Below, in pieces: positions 17,322 to 24,725 of a DNA stretch of 64,000 nt. Below the pieces are notes generated by a model. That model was not told the origin of the DNA, made no database searches, and worked only from the letters and a program-made list of their open reading frames with translations. How positions within the stretch are numbered: the first letter of the stretch is position 1; each line of letters begins with the position of its first letter. A program made the position numbers and the translations under genes. Origin of the DNA: Sediminibacterium salmoneum NBRC 103935 (GTDB lineage: Bacteria > Bacteroidota > Bacteroidia > Chitinophagales > Chitinophagaceae); the NCBI RefSeq assembly GCF_000511175.1, contig NZ_KI866530.1:2610428-2674427 (forward strand), given 5' to 3'.

Positions 17322-17894
17322 TTATTTTTTTGCGTTTACTAAACTTAGGGGTAATTCTGCTTTCTGGTTATCCCAGAGAAATACCAGACTGGCTTTGTCT
17401 GCTGAATCTTTAAAATAGATGGTGAAAGTCTCTACTATTTCCACTGTTGTTTCTGGTTTTATTTCAGCTCTTGCTATGTCTTTTCTGGTATCGTAGGTAA
17501 AACTTCCCCAGCAAAAATTATCCTTACTTACAATAATAGTCCATTTGTTTTCTGTTGGTACACAAAATAATGTGTATCGACCTTTTGGTAAAACTTTATT
17601 GGCCATTTTAACCGGGCTGAATATTTCCAGTTCGGTGGCTTCATTGGCACCCAGTCTCCATAGTTCATTGTATTTTATGATACCCCCGAAAATGGTTCTT
17701 CCATTTTTCATGGGGCGGCCATAAATAACCCTGGCAATGGGTTGATTCTTGGCTTTCCCGCTCATTTTTAGCAAAGGGTAATTGTCGGGCCAATAACTCA
17801 TGTCCATGGGTGACTTGTCTAATTCTGTTGGTTTTTGCTGGGCAAAGACAGCAAGAGAGGCAAACACAAATGCCAATAGGAGTCCGATTCGCAT
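17322..17894 (-). CDS. DUF2911 domain-containing secreted protein
   Basis: This 190-residue protein has a signal peptide (MRIGLLLAFVFASLAVFAQ). The mature region holds the DUF2911 beta-sandwich pattern: VIYGRPMKNGRTIFG, then ELWRLGANEATELE, KVLPKGRYTLFCVP and WTIIVSKD. The family is common in Bacteroidota; its function is unknown. A location in the periplasm or on the outer surface is expected. It lies 29 nt after the AcpH-like gene and 4 nt before the PLP enzyme gene. Confidence 0.85.
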   Translation of the reverse strand: MRIGLLLAFVFASLAVFAQQKPTELDKSPMDMSYWPDNYPLLKMSGKAKNQPIARVIYGRPMKNGRTIFGGIIKYNELWRLGANEATELEIFSPVKMANKVLPKGRYTLFCVPTENKWTIIVSKDNFCWGSFTYDTRKDIARAEIKPETTVEIVETFTIYFKDSADKASLVFLWDNQKAELPLSLVNAKK

Positions 17895-17923
17895 ATTGTA
17901 ATAATTTTTACAAATATACTTGG

Positions 17924-18517
17924 CTATTTTGCTATCAGGTCTTCAAATTGACCAATGGCAAAATTTTTAACATCTGCCAGAAAAAAATCAGACAGTTCCT
18001 GCATCTGAAGATAATTTCTTTTGAATAACTCAAAAGCCTCTTGGGAATGCTCCAGGTAGGTGGCCCTTCTCACCAGTCCTTTAAAACTGTTTTCTATGCC
18101 CCATTCATAGCGGTAATTAAACAACCAGTTCTGTTGTTCCATAAAAGGGAACATGCTGTAAAATGGTTCAGGAAACCAATTCCGCTGCTGATTTAGTAAG
18201 CCATAGGTTTTTTTAGTAAAATCCATCCAGCTTTCTGCATTCAATTCATTTGGGTGGATGGCCAGAAAATGATCGTAAACAATATCTGTGAAAGCCCCGG
18301 CGTACAAACGAACAGCCGGAGAAAAAAACTTCTTTATTTCCTTTGTAATTAAATGATCATCTGTATACAAGTCAATAGCCCGGTGCAAACGTATCCCTTT
18401 TTGAATACCTGCCGGATAATCAAATTGTTTTTTGCCTTTAATGAAATCACTGATCATATTTCCCGTCAGTATTTCGGGATGATCAAAGGAAAAGTAGGCG
18501 TGTGCTAGATAATTCAT
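17924..18517 (-). CDS. Acyl carrier protein phosphodiesterase (AcpH-like)
   Basis: AcpH-type hydrolases remove the 4'-phosphopantetheine group from holo-ACP. The 197-residue protein opens with MNYLAHAYFS, followed by GNMISDFIKG and GIRLHRAIDLYTDDH, which supply the His and Asp metal ligands of this HD-like fold; a further FTDIVYDHFLA motif follows. The start overlaps the stop of the upstream hydrolase gene by 4 nt (ATGA). Many Bacteroidota homologues carry this name without biochemical proof, so the reaction is inferred from family. Confidence 0.85.
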   Translation of the reverse strand: MNYLAHAYFSFDHPEILTGNMISDFIKGKKQFDYPAGIQKGIRLHRAIDLYTDDHLITKEIKKFFSPAVRLYAGAFTDIVYDHFLAIHPNELNAESWMDFTKKTYGLLNQQRNWFPEPFYSMFPFMEQQNWLFNYRYEWGIENSFKGLVRRATYLEHSQEAFELFKRNYLQMQELSDFFLADVKNFAIGQFEDLIAK

Positions 18518-19944
18518 TTGTACAGGGCTAATATCCAGTTGCTAATTTTTTCTAAAGCAATCGGGGCAAAACTTTCTGCTATGCTTTCGTAGGATTGCTC
18601 AGGGTTTTGGGCCGTTTGAAACAAGTGGTTTAATGAGGGAATTATTTTTACTTCGTATTGTTTGTTCCCGGCTTTTTTTAGTGCCTTATCAATTCCATTG
18701 ATATTTTCATTGGCCAATACCTGTATATCATAGGATCCATTGATGGCCAGAACAGGCAATTTTACTTTGGATAGATTCTCGAAAGGTTCATAGTTTAAAA
18801 AATATTGTAACCATACAAGACCCGAAGCAAATTGATTTACCAGGGTTTTGTATGGATTGATTCCGGTAGCCAGGAATAATTTGTTTTCATCAATAGTTGA
18901 ATTTGTTGCTTTCCAATCTGCATATACAGCTTCCATTTTTTTCTTAATGGTATCTGCTGAAGTGCTGAAACGGAAGGGTGAATTCATTTTGTTTACCAAA
19001 TCGGCGGCTATATTATAATCTTCCGGGTTCAGGTTAGGTTTAATAAAGTTACGTCGCATTTGTCCGTTCCAGATTTCGTAACCCGCTACACCTGGTCCTG
19101 CCAGTAATGTAATGAATGCCACGTTTTTATTTCGGGCAGCAACCAGTGGAGCAATCATGCCACCTTCGCTGTGCCCGATCAATCCCAGTTTTTTAGCATT
19201 AATTTCTTTTCTGCTTTGTAAATAGGCAAGTCCGGCTTCTACATCTTTGGCAAAATCTTCACTGGTTAGTTGGGTTGGGTTAGGCCCCAGACTTGTTTTT
19301 CCCATTCCTCTGTCATCTACTCTTAAAACACCAATTCCTGATTTGGTTAAGTGATCTGCCAATACCCAGTAAATTTTATGATTGAACATAGAACCGTCTC
19401 TGTCCTGTGAACCACTACCTGAGATGAGTATTACGGCAGGAAAGTCTTTCTTGTTTTTAGGAAGGGTGAGTGTTGCTCCAAACTGAACTGTACCTTCCTG
19501 ATTGCTATAAGTTACTTCTTCAACAGAATAGTCAAAAGGTGGCTGAGGGGTTTGTGGTCTTTTTATTTCTGGCTTGCTTGCTTTGCCCTCCTTTGATTTT
19601 AAAAGCACCATCGGAGCTTTGAAATTTCCTTGTTGAAAAGTTCCGTAAATACTATCTGCTCCATTCCATTTGCCGGTATAACTCCCGTTTATCAATGGTA
19701 TTCGAATGACCAGACTGTCGTTCTTCAGCTCTGTAGCGCCAGTGTTAATGCCAAATGCATTTTGTGCAGGGCTATCAAAAGTGGAAGATAATTGTGTGCC
19801 CGATTTTGTAATGGTAAAGACCAAGGGCAATGCATTTCCATTGATGCTTAAACCACCATTCCATATACCCGTAATATCCTGTGCAATACTATTCTTTGCA
19901 ATGAGAACAGTGGCCAAAATGAAGAGTCTCCATTTATTTCTCAT
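18514..19944 (-). CDS. Secreted alpha/beta hydrolase (dienelactone/prolyl oligopeptidase-like)
   Basis: This is a 476-residue protein with a signal peptide ending near SIAQ (about residue 21), an N-terminal beta-rich domain (about 23-120) and an alpha/beta hydrolase domain from about 150. The nucleophile is S259 in GHSEGG; an oxyanion region is seen in LISGSGSQDRDG, the acid is probably the Asp of NGSYDIQV and the base the His of SLNHLFQ. The start overlaps SdpI by 11 nt and the end overlaps the AcpH-like gene by 4 nt, so it is embedded in the SdpR-led operon. Esterase or peptidase activity is likely; the substrate is unknown. Confidence 0.87.
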   Translation of the reverse strand: MRNKWRLFILATVLIAKNSIAQDITGIWNGGLSINGNALPLVFTITKSGTQLSSTFDSPAQNAFGINTGATELKNDSLVIRIPLINGSYTGKWNGADSIYGTFQQGNFKAPMVLLKSKEGKASKPEIKRPQTPQPPFDYSVEEVTYSNQEGTVQFGATLTLPKNKKDFPAVILISGSGSQDRDGSMFNHKIYWVLADHLTKSGIGVLRVDDRGMGKTSLGPNPTQLTSEDFAKDVEAGLAYLQSRKEINAKKLGLIGHSEGGMIAPLVAARNKNVAFITLLAGPGVAGYEIWNGQMRRNFIKPNLNPEDYNIAADLVNKMNSPFRFSTSADTIKKKMEAVYADWKATNSTIDENKLFLATGINPYKTLVNQFASGLVWLQYFLNYEPFENLSKVKLPVLAINGSYDIQVLANENINGIDKALKKAGNKQYEVKIIPSLNHLFQTAQNPEQSYESIAESFAPIALEKISNWILALYK

Positions 19945-20596
19945 GTTGTTGTTTTTTATAGAATCGGTAAGAATAAATCATGGGATAAATAACAATGACT
20001 GCCAATATAATCATGCCTATGGTGAATCCTGAAGTGCCATTAAAAAAAGGTGTAATTATAGCAATTGAAATTCCCCCTATCATCCAGAGTTTGCTCCCAA
20101 TCTGATGTGTTTTTCTCCAGTTCTCAGGATCTTCCAGTGTCCAGGGCAAACGCATGCCTATAAAGTAGTTGGGTTTAATGCTGTGCATGAAATTGCCTAG
20201 TCCTGCAAAAAACAAACCGATTAACGGCATTAAATATTTGTTTCCCTCAAGGCTGCCGGTTTGCGTTGAATGAATAATTACCATTTGAATGGCACTTAGA
20301 AACACTAGCAACATGTAGGCGATTTTTTGCAACAACTCTGGTGACTGGCCCGATTTTTTTGGATCAATTTTATTGGCGTATTTAACCAGAAAATAGGTAA
20401 ACAGTGATATGCCTGTCATGAATAGGGTCATCACAAGCAAGGTTGATTTTTCACCCCTGCCATCTACTTCTCCCTTGTGATTGAAATGGGTGGGCACAAT
20501 ATCGGGCAATGACCCGTAAATGCTTGCCAGGTAAGCAATGGGTAGGCCAATGCAGATTAAAATGATGAGCCATTCTTTCCAGTTAAATGTCTTCAT
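19934..20596 (-). CDS. SdpI/DUF1648 family membrane protein
   Basis: This polytopic inner-membrane protein of 220 residues has six or so hydrophobic segments. The N-terminal DUF1648 part contains SLPDIVPTHFNHKGEVDG, and the C-terminal SdpI part contains GMRLPWTLEDPENWRKTH, the family signature. In Bacillus subtilis SdpI confers immunity to the SdpC toxin and sequesters the repressor SdpR. Here the gene follows an SdpR-type regulator by 5 nt, the same two-gene logic, but no SdpC-like toxin is visible. The role as a membrane stress or ligand sensor is inferred. Confidence 0.87.
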   Translation of the reverse strand: MKTFNWKEWLIILICIGLPIAYLASIYGSLPDIVPTHFNHKGEVDGRGEKSTLLVMTLFMTGISLFTYFLVKYANKIDPKKSGQSPELLQKIAYMLLVFLSAIQMVIIHSTQTGSLEGNKYLMPLIGLFFAGLGNFMHSIKPNYFIGMRLPWTLEDPENWRKTHQIGSKLWMIGGISIAIITPFFNGTSGFTIGMIILAVIVIYPMIYSYRFYKKQQHEK

Positions 20597-20601
20597 ACGA
20601 T

Positions 20602-20862
20602 TTATTTTTTTCGTTTAAACTGTAGCATCCATTTCAGCATTTCATCCATTACCGTTGTATTAATGGAATAATGAATAAACTGTCCGTCTTTGTTGGCTAT
20701 CACCAGCCCTGCTTGTTTTAACAGGTCCAGATGGTGCGAAATACTGGGCTTGGAAATATTGAATTGATCGGCAATTTCTCCGGCAGTCATATCCCTGTCT
20801 TTCAATAGTTCCAGTATTTCCCTTCTGGTAGTATCATTCAATGCCTTAAAAATGATGTTCAA
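20602..20862 (-). CDS. SdpR-type ArsR-family autorepressor, TTG start
   Basis: This winged-helix regulator of 86 residues contains RREILELLKDRDMTAGEIA, the recognition region FNISKPSISHHLDLLKQAGL, and the wing VIANKDGQFIHYSIN. No metal-binding Cys motif is present, consistent with SdpR rather than an arsenic or metal sensor. The start codon is TTG at 20862: an in-frame TAA lies two codons upstream, so no earlier start exists, and the protein begins with the family's MNIIFKALNDTTRR. A perfect 10-2-10 inverted repeat lies 8 nt upstream. It heads the nine-gene run. Confidence 0.9.
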   Translation of the reverse strand: MNIIFKALNDTTRREILELLKDRDMTAGEIADQFNISKPSISHHLDLLKQAGLVIANKDGQFIHYSINTTVMDEMLKWMLQFKRKK

Positions 20863-20870
20863 CTTTTAGA

Positions 20871-20892
20871 TATTTAGACAAATGTCTAAATA
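20871..20892. promoter_or_regulatory. Operator: perfect 10-2-10 inverted repeat before the SdpR gene
   Basis: The arms TATTTAGACA and TGTCTAAATA are exact reverse complements separated by AA. This architecture is the usual type for dimeric ArsR-family repressors. It lies between the putative -7 box and the TTG start, so binding would block transcription; autoregulation by the encoded SdpR-like protein is inferred. Confidence 0.75.
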
Positions 20893-20910
20893 ATATTTCA
20901 GAATTGCAAA
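20879..20910 (-). promoter_or_regulatory. Promoter of the SdpR/SdpI operon
   Basis: On the minus strand a -33 TTTG (20910-20907) is followed after 20 nt by GACATTTG (20886-20879), one mismatch from TAnnTTTG. Spacing fits Bacteroidota primary promoters. The -7 element lies inside the operator dyad. Confidence 0.5.
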
Positions 20911-20972
20911 TTTTACAGTGAGAAATCAAACTGTAGTTGAATCTGTAAAATGGGAAATCCTTTTTTAAGTAA

Positions 20973-21743
20973 CTACTTCATCAAAACGGGAAATCCAAAC
21001 TGATTCATCGTGTCAAAAGATGCCTCCTTAGATAAATCCTTCACCAGCTGCATCAGTCTTTCAATAAGTAAAGGACCACACCAGCGGCGGGTATAGGCTG
21101 GTAAACCATAGGGTTCAATTGGCGTAAATTCCCAGGGATGAAAATACAAGCAGAGATACCCATCTTTTGCCAGGGTCTGCAGGCAAAGTTGCTTATATAC
21201 AGTATAGGGCATATTCTTGAAACTCAACCAGAATAGGGGTATGCGGATACCCGGACTAACGGATGCCGGAATTCTCATAATATCTTCTTCCTTATACGCG
21301 GTTCTGGGCAAATGAAAGTTATTGTATCTGCCGGGCAACCAGGTTGGGTTAATAGATGAGTCATACTGGTAGCCTGCTGCCAGCACATCCTTCATTAATA
21401 CCGGGCGCATGCGGGGCATTCGAAGGCCCGTCACTTTTTTCCCGGTAATTTCTTCCAGTCTCAGCCTTGACTTTAATAAGTCTGCTGTTTCGTAATCGGT
21501 ATGATAAAATGTATGAGAGGCAATTTCATGTTTTTCAGCAAGCAATCGGATGCGGTCAGGAAAATGATTGGCAAAATTAGCTGTCGTAAACAAGGTCGAA
21601 GGCACTCTTTCCAAAACAGGTTGAATGGCATCAAGCCCATTGATACCTACCTGCATCTGATCGTCCACTGAAATTGCATATTGGTATTCCAGTGGCATGT
21701 CAAATTCTTCCACATCAAAACTCAGAAAAACTTTTTTATTCAT
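20973..21743 (-). CDS. Polysaccharide deacetylase (NodB/PuuE-like)
   Basis: This cytoplasmic carbohydrate esterase family 4-like protein has 256 residues. The catalytic Asp and metal ligands are clear: SFDVEEFD (D10) and SHTFYHTD (H77, H81). Further motifs are RMPRMRP and YDSSINP, and the closing LYFHPWEF supplies the general acid His. There is no signal peptide. Its first 8 nt overlap the end of the upstream glycosyltransferase gene, so it is the last member of a four-gene operon. The combination with a GT2 that probably loads a lipid carrier suggests deacetylation of a lipid-linked amino sugar, by analogy with NaxD or ArnD. Confidence 0.87.
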   Translation of the reverse strand: MNKKVFLSFDVEEFDMPLEYQYAISVDDQMQVGINGLDAIQPVLERVPSTLFTTANFANHFPDRIRLLAEKHEIASHTFYHTDYETADLLKSRLRLEEITGKKVTGLRMPRMRPVLMKDVLAAGYQYDSSINPTWLPGRYNNFHLPRTAYKEEDIMRIPASVSPGIRIPLFWLSFKNMPYTVYKQLCLQTLAKDGYLCLYFHPWEFTPIEPYGLPAYTRRWCGPLLIERLMQLVKDLSKEASFDTMNQFGFPVLMK

Positions 21744-22668
21744 TCTCCCAACTTCTTTCTTTTATAAAGTAGTGCGGCCTGTTTTTGCTTTGCATAAACA
21801 GCTTGCCCAGATAGAGGCCGATAATTCCAAGAATCATCAGTTGTAATCCCCCGAAAAAAGCAATGGCAGCAACAATAGAAGCCCAGCCGGAAACGGTATG
21901 GCCCTGATAAAAGCTATAAACGATATAGGGTATATATAAGACCGATAAAAAAGCAAAGCTAAAACCCAGATAAGCTGCCATATACAATGGCTTCGTACTG
22001 AAAGAAGTAATTCCCTGCAGAGCAAAGCGTACCATTTTTTTAATGGTGTATTTGGAAGCGCCGGAAAAACGGGCAGCGGGCATATAGGCAATTCCAGCCT
22101 GGCTGAATCCCATCCATTTTACAAGCCCTCTGATAAACAATTCGTGTTCTCTCAATTGTCTGAATGCCTCTACTACTTTCTTATCCATTAAACGGAAATC
22201 AGCGGTACCCTGTTCCAATTCAATGTCCGACATATTATTAATTACATCGTAAAAAAGTGCTGAAGTTTTCCTTTTCAGTAAAGACAAATCTTCCTGTTCT
22301 TTTCTGATGGTGTAAACCATGTCGGTACCTTCTTCCCATTTTTCCAGTAACAGGGGGATTAAAGCCGGCGGGTGTTGCAGGTCCGCATCCATCATGATAA
22401 CCGCCTCTCCTTCGGCATGATCCAGACCCGCTTTCAGTGCATTCTGATGACCAAAATTTCTGGACAGACTCAGGTATTTAACCTGTTGATTTTCTTTAGA
22501 AAGTTTTTGTAAAACAGAAAGTGTATGGTCACTGCTTCCGTCATCCACAAACAAAAAGTGATAGTGATAAGGCAGGTCTGTCATTACAGCAGCAATCTCC
22601 TTTATAATAACAGGAATATTTTTTTCTTCGTTGCAGGCCGGAATAACAAAACTGACTAATCTACTCAT
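21736..22668 (-). CDS. GT2 polyprenyl-phosphate glycosyltransferase (GtrB/DPM-like)
   Basis: This protein has an inverting GT2 catalytic domain (about residues 1-220) followed by two transmembrane helices, 310 residues in all. Motifs are VIPACNEEKN, FVDDGSSDHT and MMDADLQHPP, the last being the metal-binding DXD-type site of dolichol-phosphate mannose synthase relatives. Such enzymes transfer a sugar to undecaprenyl phosphate. I chose the ATG at 22668, before SRLVSFVIPA, rather than 22740: it forms a 4-nt ATGA overlap with the upstream gene, a standard coupling arrangement. It also overlaps the downstream deacetylase by 8 nt. Confidence 0.9.
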   Translation of the reverse strand: MSRLVSFVIPACNEEKNIPVIIKEIAAVMTDLPYHYHFLFVDDGSSDHTLSVLQKLSKENQQVKYLSLSRNFGHQNALKAGLDHAEGEAVIMMDADLQHPPALIPLLLEKWEEGTDMVYTIRKEQEDLSLLKRKTSALFYDVINNMSDIELEQGTADFRLMDKKVVEAFRQLREHELFIRGLVKWMGFSQAGIAYMPAARFSGASKYTIKKMVRFALQGITSFSTKPLYMAAYLGFSFAFLSVLYIPYIVYSFYQGHTVSGWASIVAAIAFFGGLQLMILGIIGLYLGKLFMQSKNRPHYFIKERSWENE

Positions 22669-23870
22669 TGTCCTGATGAGAATTTGGGTAAATGAATTTT
22701 CCAGCAACTGATAATTAACCAGCACCAGATGATAAAACAAGGTAAAGCTTTCAATGAATATGCAAGTATAATATTAATTCTTATGTAAGGGGGAATCAGG
22801 TCAGTCGGGGATAGAATGGTTAAAATAAATAATATTGCCAATAGGATTTTTACATAATTGCTGATGGGCTTTTCCTGAAGTATAAACCATATTGCGGCAC
22901 CCGTTACCGCAATTACAAAAGTGGGGCTTTCGGCAGCAGAACTAAAAATTACAACAGAAAGCAATACCAGTGCCAGATACGACAATCCAAATGTGGCACT
23001 TAATTGATTTTGTTTTTTTAACAAAGGAATTCCAAATAGGGTTCCTGCAACGGCAATAATCGGAAGATCAATCGGGCCATAGTAATGAAAGATTCTTCTG
23101 ATCATGCCAGGTACAGAAATATCCTGCATGCCTGCAGTTCTGGAGTTATCTATATTTTGCTGATTACGTCGGATGATCTGATAGTACCAGTCTTCGTAGG
23201 TCTGCATAATATAGTCGGCACTTGAATATACAATAGGTGCAACCACAATGATAGCCATCCATGCTATAAAGGAAAGTACAAACTGTAGCTTGTTTCTTGA
23301 GAAGAAGAAAAAAGCAAGGCCTGCAATTCCATATAGTTTGGTTAGAAAACCCAGTGCTATAAATAAAGTAGCCAACCAGTCTTTTCCCCGAATAGTGAAT
23401 ACATAAGAGAAAATAAAAAATGCAGTGAACATAGGATTGAACTGGACACTGTGAATAGATGTCATCATTTCAATCAATACAATCCAGTAAACAATAATTC
23501 TATGCTTCTCTTCAATAGGGAGTAGTTTCAACGCATAAAACAGAGCTGCTGCATTTGCTATTGCCCAAAGAAAACAACCTATATAAGTGGGAAGTAGTGC
23601 AAAAGGTGCTATCACCAGCGAAAACGCCGGACCATAATTGTTGAAGGATACATATTCATCAGGGTAATAGCTGAAAAGATATTTTTCCTGCACTACATGT
23701 CTGAATACGCCTTCAAAAATCAGGTAGTTGTCAATGCCTGTTAAACCTCTGCTTATTTCTGCAGTTACGGCTATGGCTGCCAGTAAAAACCAGATTACAT
23801 ATATCAGATAAATATCTCCTGCCCACCTGGTTTCCCACTTTTTATAGAATATGTTCGGTAGATGATTCAT
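22665..23870 (-). CDS. DUF2029/GT87-like membrane glycosyltransferase
   Basis: This polytopic protein of 401 residues has about ten hydrophobic helices. The first periplasmic loop contains GIDNYLIFEGVFRH and YYPDEYVSFNNYGPAF, resembling the acidic lipid-sugar-binding loop of GT-C mannosyltransferases in the GT87 family. It lies directly after the methyltransferase gene (stop and start abut) and overlaps the GT2 gene by 4 nt. The likely role is transfer of a sugar from a polyprenyl-phosphate donor made by the GT2 to an envelope acceptor. Specificity is unknown. Confidence 0.75.
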   Translation of the reverse strand: MNHLPNIFYKKWETRWAGDIYLIYVIWFLLAAIAVTAEISRGLTGIDNYLIFEGVFRHVVQEKYLFSYYPDEYVSFNNYGPAFSLVIAPFALLPTYIGCFLWAIANAAALFYALKLLPIEEKHRIIVYWIVLIEMMTSIHSVQFNPMFTAFFIFSYVFTIRGKDWLATLFIALGFLTKLYGIAGLAFFFFSRNKLQFVLSFIAWMAIIVVAPIVYSSADYIMQTYEDWYYQIIRRNQQNIDNSRTAGMQDISVPGMIRRIFHYYGPIDLPIIAVAGTLFGIPLLKKQNQLSATFGLSYLALVLLSVVIFSSAAESPTFVIAVTGAAIWFILQEKPISNYVKILLAILFILTILSPTDLIPPYIRINIILAYSLKALPCFIIWCWLIISCWKIHLPKFSSGQ

Positions 23871-24632
23871 TTACGATTCTTTTTTAAAAATTACCATAAT
23901 GGATACGCCTGCGGGAAAACGAAATCCTAATTTAAGCAAGTAATAATCAATGGAGAAAACACCTCCTAATAATTTATTGAAAAAGCCATCTGTTCCAAAT
24001 ACTGTATGGTCCGATTCTACCATTTCTTTTTTCTTTCCTTTTATTTTCTGAATGGCATTCGCCATTAATCTGAATGCAGCAATCGGAGCAAAGAGAAGCG
24101 AATTAAAATAACTATGGTAAATCACTTTTCCTTTTTGTGATTGAATCAGTTTTAGTAATTCAGTGCGTGTATACCTTCTAACGTGCTGGTTAATTATATC
24201 GTGGTCACCCCATAAAAACATATATGCCGGTACCGTAATAAAGAGATGGCCCTCTGGTTTACAGACTCTCCACATTTCTTCTATTGCTTTTTGATGGTCT
24301 TCTACATGTTCTATTACATCAAAGGCACAGACCAGGTCGTAACTATTATCTTCAAAGGGTAGTTCGGTGATAGATCCCTGAATAATGGGGCTTTTCAGCA
24401 GGGTTTTGGCAAAATTACAACAGGTCTCATCGTATTCTACCGACATAACCGTTCCAAATTCTTCCAGCATTTCTGATGTGGTACCCGTTGCGGCTCCTAT
24501 ATTGAGTGACTGAATTCCCCGCGGATTCCCCAAAAAGCTACAGATTCGCTCCCTCAATATCTTTTTTCTTACTGTAAACCACCAGTTTACTCTTTCCAGA
24601 TGATAATATTCTTTAAAGTATTGTTGGTCCAT
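23871..24632 (-). CDS. Class I SAM-dependent methyltransferase
   Basis: This Methyltransf_11-like enzyme has 253 residues. SAM-binding motif I is LNIGAATGTTSEMLEE; the acidic residue of motif post-I is in VEYDETC, and YDLVCAFDVIEHVED is a strong motif II. After it come GHLFITVPAYMFLWGDHD and a hydrophobic C-terminal region that may sit on the membrane. It is first in the four-gene operon with GT87, GT2 and deacetylase genes, so it probably methylates a sugar, lipid carrier or glycan intermediate. The acceptor is not identifiable. Confidence 0.83.
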   Translation of the reverse strand: MDQQYFKEYYHLERVNWWFTVRKKILRERICSFLGNPRGIQSLNIGAATGTTSEMLEEFGTVMSVEYDETCCNFAKTLLKSPIIQGSITELPFEDNSYDLVCAFDVIEHVEDHQKAIEEMWRVCKPEGHLFITVPAYMFLWGDHDIINQHVRRYTRTELLKLIQSQKGKVIYHSYFNSLLFAPIAAFRLMANAIQKIKGKKKEMVESDHTVFGTDGFFNKLLGGVFSIDYYLLKLGFRFPAGVSIMVIFKKES

Positions 24633-24706
24633 GATTTATTAAAGGGGGAGCTGCAAGTAACGAAAAATTGAGAACAATTTAGATGAGGCATACCAGTTAA
24701 AAAATT

Positions 24707-24714
24707 TACTTTTG
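24707..24714 (+). promoter_or_regulatory. Candidate -7 box (TACTTTTG) for the deoxyhypusine synthase-like gene
   Basis: The 8-mer fits TAnnTTTG and ends 11 nt before the first ATG, implying a very short leader. No -33 element at correct spacing is evident. Confidence 0.35.
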
Positions 24715-24725
24715 CCCTCTTAAAA

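Noticed and set aside
20911..20950. Spaced dyad TTTTACAG ... CTGTAAAA between the deacetylase and SdpR genes
   Set aside because: The 24-nt loop and lack of T-run make it weak; it may be a poor terminator of the four-gene operon or chance.
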